The notes under the pieces: generated by a model
The model's input: the letters and a program-made list of their open reading frames with translations, nothing else
Database searches by the model: none
Told to the model about the DNA's origin: nothing
Program-made: the position numbers and the translations under genes
Source of the DNA: Ectocarpus siliculosus
Lineage: Eukaryota > Sar > Phaeophyceae > Ectocarpales > Ectocarpaceae
Direction of reading: 5' to 3'
Length of the DNA: 64,000 bases
Assembly: GCA_000310025.1 (NCBI GenBank)
Contig: FN649757.1
Span: 186,925-250,924, forward strand
Part shown: positions 56,480 to 64,000 of the stretch, piece by piece
Numbering within the stretch: position 1 is the stretch's first letter
Layout of the letters: each line of letters opens with the position of its first letter

Positions 56480-57235
56480 TGAGCCGATCCCATGAACATC
56501 ACCAGTACTGGGATTGTAATTTGGGCTGCCAATCGTGATGGCGGCGAAATTTGAGACACTTGCGCCGTGAGCCAATACGACAAGAAGAGCATTCCTGAAC
56601 AATTCAGTATCTTGGTTATTCAATACTAAGGTTTGTGAGGACGTTTCCAGGTACGATCTCGACTAGATGCACACGTCGTTCACCGAGTACTTCAGAGGCA
56701 TGCATGGTGTAACGAGCGTTATGGCTGAAAGGAGGGGGCCCAGGAGATCTGTGCGCTTGAAACTAGCGTACTTTCTCGGTGTTACTTCGCACGGCAATTC
56801 TTCGAACACGCTGTAGGTCATACGTCGGCCTTGTGCGAGAGCCCAGGGGTCACGTTCATACGGGGAATACGTGTACCCCACAACAGGGTCTAGCAGGGGT
56901 ACAAGAAAAACATTCAGGCGCAAATTGATTACTGTTGTTGTTGGCTATGTTTGATTTATTTTGTTGATGTGGAGATGGCTGAACGGATAGCAGAGAGATG
57001 TGCACCGGACTGATGTTCATGATGGAGACGACAACAGGAATACCAGCCGGACATATCCCCATATTATTTGTTTTTTCCGTCGTGTCTCTAACACCCCCGC
57101 CCCGTCGCAGTGCCCCCGAAGTGATGTTGTGTCGTAGGAAGTCAGCCATCTGTTTGGTGTCACATTAGTAGTTGCCAGTTTCGTTGTTGCTCCGGTAGAC
57201 TGGAGTATTGGGGCACCTGTCTATCTTCCCTTTTG
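56480..57235. other. Intron of copy D, no other feature seen
   Basis: A patch around 56,920-56,960 has ttgttgttg runs. No exon aligned. Confidence 0.3.
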
Positions 57236-57239
57236 TTTC

Positions 57240-57580
57240 CGTTCGCTGTCCCCCCCTCTTTTCCTCTCTTTCTTTTTTCTTTGTCGTTCGTTCTTTCATC
57301 CCTTTTTGACCGGGGTCGATCGCCTGTATCCCCCCGGTTAGCGTTTTTCTTCTATTGAGTTTTTTGTTTTTGTTTTTGTTTTTGTTTGGGTAGAAAAAAA
57401 ATCGCGCCTTGGAGTTGCTTGGAGGAATTTTTTCTGGTATCCATTTTTGTTTTTATATGGTGTATCGCCCTTTGGGGGCAGTTGGCTTGTGACCACGGAA
57501 GGCGTCCGCGTCTTGGACCAGTACGGACATTAGAAGGTACTGAGCGGAGACCGGAACGGTTTTAAATGTAAGACAACAAC
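57240..57580 (+). mobile_element. SINE-like element S3
   Basis: This plus-strand copy aligns with S2 (6,138-6,480, minus). It ends aatgtaagacaacaacaac. A (tttttg)n run at 57,361-57,385 is internal. The insertion lies in an intron of copy D. Confidence 0.65.
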
Positions 57581-57702
57581 AACATCAAGAATGTGTTCTT
57601 GTTCGCGTGCCGATCAGGAGCAATGGGCTCTCGTTTTTCTCTTTGCCGACTCTCTTGTGCCGACTCGCTAGTGCCCCGGTTTGTTTGTTGGGATCTGCTC
57701 AG

Positions 57703-57761
57703 TATGGAGAACGTTTCAACATTTGCTGAGGCCTTCGTGAACTGTTTTTCGAGATATGCAA
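57703..57761 (+). pseudogene. Copy D 59 nt exon between exons 11 and 12
   Basis: Between acceptor ctgctcag and donor GTAAGT lie 59 nt reading MENVSTFAEAFVNCFSRY. The phases (1 in, 1 out) are exactly what is needed to join exon 11 to exon 12. The matching exon in copy B was not clearly found. Confidence 0.5.
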
Positions 57762-57796
57762 GTAAGTCTGTACCACCCTTGCTGTGCCCTGTTCCG

Positions 57797-57912
57797 GCAG
57801 CTGGCCTGTGATCACGGAAGAGTGCGTTCGCGTCAGTTGGAGGGCACTACGGATATTCGAAGGTGCCCAGCAGAGCCGGAATGGTACAAGTATGCATATG
57901 GGGACAACAAGA
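57797..57912 (+). repeat. Diverged partial SINE copy next to S3
   Basis: tgtgatcacgga, gcgtcagttgga, ctacggatattcgaagg and a gacaacaagaac end follow the order of the S3 3' half (57,488-57,570). Confidence 0.55.
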
Positions 57913-57958
57913 ACCGTTCTATTCGTTCGCAACGCCATCGTAGCATATGTATACCGAG

Positions 57959-58082
57959 AAGCCCAGGGCGACCAAACATTATATAATATGATACAATATC
58001 GAGGGTTCGAGGAAACTCCGACTAGGGCAGGTTATTGGCAGATTTGGCAAAAGATTCTTGATGGAAGTTTTTTGTTCTACAG
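57959..58082 (+). pseudogene. Copy D exon 12
   Basis: The exon reads LYNMIQYRGFEETPTRAGYW and ends before GTGTGT, with phases 2 in and 2 out as in A and B. It is 18 nt shorter and strongly diverged. Confidence 0.5.
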
Positions 58083-58089
58083 GTGTGTA

Positions 58090-58780
58090 CATGCTTTTCA
58101 GGTGAAGTTGCGCCATGACGGCATAACCATCGGTCCCTGAGGAGGTCATCCAACAATACGTCGATAAGCCCTAGACTACAATTCCGTTGATCGCACTGTG
58201 CGCTCCCACCGTGCTCTACTAACAGCAGTCGCGAGAGCACGTGGCAAGACTCTCCGGGACTTAGTTCATGCGGTAACACCATGGTGGCCGCTCCCCTGTC
58301 TACCACGACACGATTCTACACTCAACGTGCTACACCCTCAGCACATGACATGTCGAAGAAACCCTGCTAGCGTTCGTGCCCCGACGTAGTTGTGGCAGTA
58401 TCACGGATATGTTCGGGGACGACCTATTATACCGTGGTACGCTCTGCACACAAAAAATGGAGAACACGGTTGGTACCAACAGAGGAACAAGTCCCGAAGA
58501 AATCAAATTCGCTTCTCTTGTCATCACTCGAGATAGACCACGGGCTGTGGTGTTGATGCCAACATGCCCTTTCGCGTGGCGTGGGTGCATTCAAGACCAG
58601 ATATTCAGCGCTACGATGTCACATGCTTTAGCTGGGAGCATGAGTGTCGATCTCGAAGTAACCCACAGAGACAACCGTCTACTGAAGCCATAGTGCTATC
58701 TGCTCGCCAGGGAACTCACGAATAATATGGACGGGCGGGGAAAATAACTATGATATCTGAAAACCCCATGGTAGTAGTAG
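58090..58780. other. No supported exon downstream of copy D exon 12
   Basis: The plus frame 58,376-58,693 is open but does not clearly match the terminal exons of B and F. Confidence 0.3.
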
Positions 58781-58789
58781 ACGACTCCT

Positions 58790-59760
58790 TAATCGATCAT
58801 TTTTTTGCTGTCCATTTTTTCACAAAGGGAACTGACCAAAACAAATATTCTTACGTTGTCACCTTTGGACCGAAAAAAAAGAGCCAAACCTTTGTGACAA
58901 CCCCGTCCTCTCCATTTTTCACCAAAATCCTTGACAGCATTGGGGGGTAACAAACACCTGCCTGGTTCTTTCAGCCCCATAACGCTTCCCGTACAAACTC
59001 GATTCTAGACGATTGATGCCCGCAAACTCTGCCGATCGTCACACGAATTGCGTCATGTGGTTGACTCAGAGTCGGTGGCATCGGTAGCTGCCATTTTTTT
59101 CATTAGGCTGGACCAGGTGGACACCAACGCTGTATGTGCAGCAACCACGAGCCGAGACGAAGCTGGACGCAACCCCCGTGGGCCATTTTTTCGTGCGCTC
59201 TGCACATTTCCGAGCCCAGTTTCTGGGCGTCCTATACAGTAGCCTCCCAGTCCCAGTCTGTATCAATCACCACAGCTCGTGGCGGATGACATTGCCCTTT
59301 TTACTGCTTCAGTGGGTGGGGAGGGTCATCCGGAAACCTGCTACGCCGGAAGAAACAAAGAGAGCTGTTTCTATGTAGACGCGGTCAGGTATTTCCGCAA
59401 CTCTCGCGCTCACCAGTTGATAACGTCCAACAATTATACTCTTCTGGTATGTATCAATCACCACACAAAACGGAACCTACACACAGGTGGCGGATGCCTC
59501 TGTCGTTGTTATTGCTTCGGTGGGTGGGGAGGGATGGTCAAGAAACGAAACCTGTGACACGGGGCAAGAATACTTAAATCGTTTATTTTTGGGCGGTAGG
59601 TCTTGTTCTCGCATGCTGTCGATTCTCGCAACCTCAGTTTACGTGTCTCTTATCGCCCCGTGTAGTCTCTATCAGCCGCCACACAACACTGAACATACGT
59701 ACAGCCCGCGGGGTATAGCTTTACAGTTGTTGTTGCTTCGCTCTGTGCAGAAAGAAAGCG
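58790..59760 (-). mobile_element. Degenerate relative of the Harbinger-like element
   Basis: Blocks of 13,573-14,797 reappear inverted: a gctgtcc...aagggaactgacc block at 58,810, and two to three diverged tandem units with gtatcaatcaccaca, gtggcggat and ttgcttcggtg at 59,260-59,760. Clean ends were not found. Confidence 0.5.
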
Positions 59761-59769
59761 GAGGACCAA

Positions 59770-60330
59770 ATCCGTGGGAAGGTACAAGTACGTATGACGC
59801 GTATACGAGTTTCAACGGAGGTTGCGGAGTTCGTTTGTTATCGATGACTCGGATGAGAATTTATAGGATCGACTGCGCCGTAAGAAGTGGGTCATCCTTC
59901 TTGCATACGTTTCGGGTTAAGTGTAATCTGATGATTTGGGGGTTACGAAGCCTGGGCCTTGGGCCCTCATGGTTGACATCTGCTAGGGCTCCGTGGATGT
60001 CGGCACGACTGATGCCCTAACCAATGGAAGCATGTCTTACATATCTCCACACGGATCGTTGGTACAAGTGTAGAGTGATAACGTCGGTCATCTGTCAATC
60101 ACCTGAACACGTACCGTGTTTTGGGTTCGTTCCTTTTGGAAAAATGGGCAAGCCGCAACAAAAACTAAATGCCTATCCATATCTACCAACCTCGACAAAA
60201 TGTCCGTGCATTCGACGAGGACCGAATTTGAACGAACTGCAATGAACGTGCGCACAGAGTCTTACACTGTTTCCAGGCTCCCCTTCGGGAGTTTGGTGGC
60301 TTACCTCCAGCAGACAACGCAAAGAGTAAA
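59770..60330. other. No supported gene
   Basis: Short frames only, downstream (minus strand) of the last exon seen in copy C. Confidence 0.3.
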
Positions 60331-60338
60331 TGGTCAAC

Positions 60339-62002
60339 GTTATCGCACAACAAACCGTACAAGGCCAACATCCCCCATGCCCTCCCTGGCAAGGGGAAGA
60401 TATACCGAAAAAGGAGGCGATCGGCGTGAAGGTTCATCATAGAATGGAGCCCTGCTAAATCGAATAAGCTTGGCGAGCCCCCCGGGAACGTGAGCACCAA
60501 GTTGTGAGTTTGAATCTAGCGTGAGCTGAGGTCGAAAGCCGTTCAGTAGACGTGACTGGGAAGAGACGGTCACAAAGTGCAGGGCAGCAGCTAGTATGTT
60601 GGAGGATAAGTCCCCGATGGACTCACCTCGCGATCTCGGCGCCTGCGAGACCCGAGCTGCTCTTGGCCAGCGCATCGTGGGCCAGTTGAGAGTTTTTCAC
60701 CACCTTTCATCAAGCACCCGTGAGTCAGTGAGTCATGGGGGTCTGATTGATGAGCACGCTACGGCGCTCTACGCACGCAAAATCTGCAGTCCACCAGGTG
60801 GGACATCGTTTTCGGAAAGGGGGAACTGGTTCCACTGCCAGGTATTCAACATTCGTTCTCAGCAACACCGGGTGACAAACACGCCACCTTCTTACCGACT
60901 CCATGAGACTGCTCTTCCCAAGCGCCCCCAGAGCAATTGTGCACCAGAAAGTGCAAGATTGTGGGTTCATAGGAAGCTGATTCCATTCCGAGGCCCTGTT
61001 CCAATCCGCCCAGCGTGCGATTGAAATGAAACGCCCTTCTTCACCCCAGTCGCAGTCGCCCCAACGGTTGGTCGCTGTAGAGGACACAAGGCGGTAACGA
61101 TCTTGAACATCACCTCACGAATGCGACTTGCAAAATGCCGAAATAACTGCAAAGGTACCATGGGTAGGGCGATGGTACGGGGCAGCAAGGGGCGAACCAT
61201 CAGTACCACAGAGACACACCAGCACCGCGCCATGTAGATGCCGCTTCAATTACTTCGGAAAACTTGCGAAATTGAGGCGTGCAACGCACACAGCTCCAAG
61301 CGATACCTATGGGTGGTAAGCGGAAGAAAACCAACGCAGCCAAAGAAATCGGTGAGGGAGGTATTCTCCTGCATCCCCACGAGACCAGTCGCCGGAGATG
61401 TGCTCAACCTGAACCTCTATGCGAAAACAGAATATGGAGAAAGGGACGATAAACACGCGTTACGAAGTGCTTACGGAAGACACCGCGGTCGCTCACCATC
61501 AACGCTGATGGGGGGTTCTGGATGGCTGATCCACCTTTGCGTCAGATGCGTATTTTTAGTTAATTCCACAGAAAAAGGGAACCCGCGTGTTCCCAAGCGC
61601 GCCTAACGGTCGCTGCACGGAACAACACTAGAAGTCCAATCACAGCGGTGCCGGCCAATACAACACCTTCCCGTGACTATCAAACCCTCCAACACTTGAT
61701 GCACAGAGACATGATTCGAGAGATATCGATGCACTTATCAAGGCATTGGTTGTTGGTCGGAGTGTCCAAGCGGTACATCAATGCACAACGCAAAGGGGAT
61801 GGCCAACATGATTGTCACCTCTTCAACGGCAGCCCTCCAGGTGTCGTCGGTGGGCCGGGACGGAGATGATTGAAGCAGGGCCTCTCTACCGTGTGCTCCA
61901 TCAAGACCAGGGGGCTGAGACTGAAATTGCTCCTGATGTGATTGGGGGAGATGCCACCTCCGTTTGCTGTACGTGCACTGGCTGCCTGTCGTCACACAGC
62001 AC
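60339..62002 (-). pseudogene. Copy C: Zn2Cys6 family gene fragment, frameshifted
   Basis: On the minus strand exon 2 (62,002-61,819), exon 3 (61,414-61,307, 108 nt), exon 4 (about 61,132 to a GTAAGA donor near 60,890), exon 5 (60,703-60,627, 77 nt) and exon 6 (60,385-60,339) align with copy B. Exon 2 gives RCCVTTGSQCTYSKRR but is 4 nt longer than in B, so the frame does not join exon 3. Exon 4 changes frame near its start, and exon 6 is one base longer. Exon 1 lies outside the window or is lost, and no exons after 6 were found. Confidence 0.7.
61819..62002 (-). pseudogene. Copy C exon 2, end of zinc cluster
   Basis: After acceptor tggttgcag the frame reads CCVTTGSQCTYSKRRWHL. This fits the last two cysteines of the cluster as in copy B. 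Confidence 0.65.
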
Positions 62003-62059
62003 CTGCAACCACACGTATTGCGAGGGAAAACGACCAGCAAAGTCGTAGTTCATGCCGTA

Positions 62060-63060
62060 GGTCTGCGTAGAGCGTCGTGGTGGGAATATCGCTGCGTCGT
62101 GTCAACCGAGCCATAAACTTACGTCCCTCTGAGCACCAACAGTGGTACCGGGGTCACTGGTTTCGAGGGCAACGGGGCAAATTTGTCGTGCTGCCTGTGG
62201 CGCTGACGACTGACCTCGTACTGCTTGGACAATGTTGTCACCCTGAGCTGCGACAGCAGCAAACGGAGCAAGGATGCTTGTTCAACGGAACACGAAGTCC
62301 AAGCTCAGCGCAGAACTCCTGATGCAGAACATATTTGAACATGAAACGGTGAGGAAGCTGGAAATATAGACTTTACAAGAGGTTTTGACCTGCAGCTTGA
62401 CATTTCAGGCTTGGACGAAGGCTTGCAGTTTGAGTCAGCTGCGCTTCTCGGACAAATTTGGACCAACTCTGAAGTTCAAACTACTCCGAATTTAACAGGC
62501 GCAAATCAGCTGCTGGTGGATTGACTCGCAACTATCTCGCATCTACTTTCTTGAAGGGCAGGTATCATGAGAATAGAATACTCCATGCTGTGTGCACCAT
62601 GCTCCAAACGAATAAGCATTCCATTCCTAGCACGTGGAATTATTGAAAAGTCTCCAAGGGGGACAACGCCAACGACCTAGTGTCGCCGTGTGCACCTCCG
62701 AAGAACACAATGCACGAGGCGCCAAACCTCGCCTCGCTGGGTTGAAAAGTGCCAAAGCAGTGATATATTTTGGAGCCTGGACGTGTTTGAGTGATCAGGG
62801 CGGATTGGACGGCAATCGGGTCGAATTCATCTGTAGCAGTTGAGGACAAAACGTGTGGCGAGTGTAAAACGACATGTACGTGACGTGATGCAGTTGTCGC
62901 TATCGTCCCATCCAATCAGGTGGTTCGAAACAACTTTATCCCTTTCTGTAAGGGTTTACGCCTCCATCTCCGTGAACACGCATGGATAGATTTCTGTCTC
63001 TCCGCTTACAGTTGTTCACCACTACAGAAATATCATATGTTGCCTTCGCTTTCCGTCGCA
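62060..63060. other. No supported gene
   Basis: Short frames only. This would be intron 1 of copy C on the minus strand. Confidence 0.3.
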
Positions 63061-63089
63061 GGCAGCATCTAGGGGGGGGGGGGGGGGGG

Positions 63090-63660
63090 GTGTACTCATA
63101 GTCGTGCGTGCCGTAGTCGTTTGACCATTGACCTCGCATCCCTACAAAAGCCGGGACGGAGCACGCCGGGTTCTCACCGGACCAGGCTCTCACATCACCA
63201 AGCGCGAAGCGCCGTGAGGTATTTGGCGAGTCGCATGAAGGGTGAGCTGCATCCTGCTAAGGGTGTTCGGCATCTTGTGCTTACTTCCTTGCGTACGGAT
63301 GACAGCTACGTATGACTTAATTTATTTTCTGGTGCTTTCACTTCCAGAGACAGTTGTAAGCAACTGTGTAACTGCCTCGAGGAAGCTTGACCATTTTAAC
63401 ACAACGTGGTGCGATCATCCCCCTTGCGTGGAGTGAGGGTTCTCGACCCCGCACAACATGATCTACTCGACCACCATTATGGTTACCGCCAAAAAAAAAG
63501 CGAGGTAAAAAAAAAAAACGCTTACCTGGTTGCCGAGTTCACGAAGTGAATTGGCTTGTTTTACAACGTCGTTGCCAAGAGACGAAAACCCAATCCCGAT
63601 GGCAAACACCGAGTGGGGGGCTTGTTTTACAACGTCGTTGCCAAGCGACGAAAACCCAAA
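63090..63660 (-). repeat. Inverted copy of the 50,100-50,745 repeat
   Basis: The segment is the reverse complement of 50,100-50,745 without the N gap. Two direct copies of the ggcaaac...acaacgtcgttg block lie at its end (63,546-63,606 and 63,615-63,680). Confidence 0.8.
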
Positions 63661-63692
63661 CCCCGATGGCAAACAAGGCCGAGGGGGGGGGG

Positions 63693-64000
63693 GCAGCATC
63701 TAGGGGGGGGGGGGGGGGGACCCCTAATCCGGGCTGCCGAAATCCTTTGACCATTGACCCCCCCTCCCCACAAAACCGGGAGGGAACACCCCGGGGTTTC
63801 CCCGGACCAGGGTCTCCCATTCCCCAAGCGCGAAACGCCCGGGGGGATTTTGGGAGTCCCAAGAAGGGGGAACTGCCTCCCGCTAAAGGGGTTCGGCATT
63901 TTTGGGTTACTTCCTTGCGTAACGGAGAAAACCACCAAAGAAATAATTTTTTTTTTGGGGGTTTTCCTTCCAAAAAAAATTTTAAACCCTGGGGTAATGG
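63693..64000. other. Probable low-quality duplicate of 63,065-63,375
   Basis: The order of landmarks is the same (G-run, tgaccattgacc, ccggaccagg, gttcggcat, ttacttccttgcgta), but homopolymers are lengthened and many bases differ. This looks like the tail of a poor read at a contig end rather than a biological repeat. Confidence 0.7.

Larger units (their letters stand above)
45770..58082 (+). pseudogene. Copy D: Zn2Cys6 family gene split by a copia element
   Basis: Exon 1 (45,770-45,893) ends RRSCSECGRRKKRCDGQRPC and a GTAAGA donor, but a small deletion after the ATG and a TGA before the cluster break the frame. Only a start at the Met just before RRSC would rescue it. Later exons align with B: exon 8 (54,447-54,554), exon 9 (55,576-55,853), exon 10 relic (to 56,120, out of frame), exon 11 (56,362-56,478), a 59 nt exon (57,703-57,761) with phases 1 in and 1 out, and exon 12 (57,959-58,082). 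Exons 2-7 were not found. A copia element and SINE copies lie in introns. Conserved phases argue that it was a working gene recently. Confidence 0.65.

Overview
The window reads as nuclear DNA of a eukaryote. Coding density is low, spliced exons have GT/AG borders and conserved phases, and transposable elements of several superfamilies are mixed with microsatellites. There are no operons, and a 100-base N gap lies at 50,357-50,456. A GC-rich, intron-rich genome with Zn2Cys6 (fungal-type) zinc clusters and decayed copia, hAT, pogo/Tc1-like and Harbinger-like elements best fits a stramenopile alga, perhaps an Ectocarpus-like brown alga. That is an inference; a fungus is unlikely because of the intron structure and repeat load.

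The backbone is a cluster of related multi-exon genes for a Zn2Cys6 transcription-factor-like protein, with at least six copies or fragments. Copy F is a 3' end at about 2.04-3.0 kb (+). Copy E runs 17.78 to 12.48 kb (-) and is decayed. Copy A lies at 22.0-29.06 kb (+), 5' truncated and decayed. Copy B spans 30.58-42.56 kb (+) and is the most complete. Copy D spans 45.77-58.1 kb (+), with a broken first exon and a copia element in intron 1. Copy C runs 62.0 to 60.3 kb (-) and is frameshifted. In copy B twelve exons were placed by comparing copies. Splice phases chain without a break from exon 1 to exon 11, and the zinc cluster forms only when exon 1 (30,582-30,727) is joined to exon 2 (36,969-37,148) across a 6.2 kb intron.

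Mobile DNA fills introns and flanks. Elements recognised by ends and target duplications are: a pogo/Tigger-like element (19,037-21,519, TA); a TA-flanked element carrying two tandem LINE 3' ends (24,251-26,461); a Harbinger-like element (13,573-14,797, TTA); a hAT-like element in intron 1 of copy B (31,148-35,593, 8 bp duplication); a copia element with two LTRs but only reverse transcriptase/RNase H left (46,463-51,828); and a SINE-like family with a tRNA-like head and a (CAA)n tail (5.5-6.5 and 57.2-57.9 kb).

Two assembly problems are visible. The N gap separates two copies of the same 15 bases and is probably an unmerged overlap. The last ~300 bases (63,693-64,000) look like an error-filled second copy of the sequence just before them. 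Outside the exons and elements named here I found little convincing coding sequence; most open frames there are chance or antisense.
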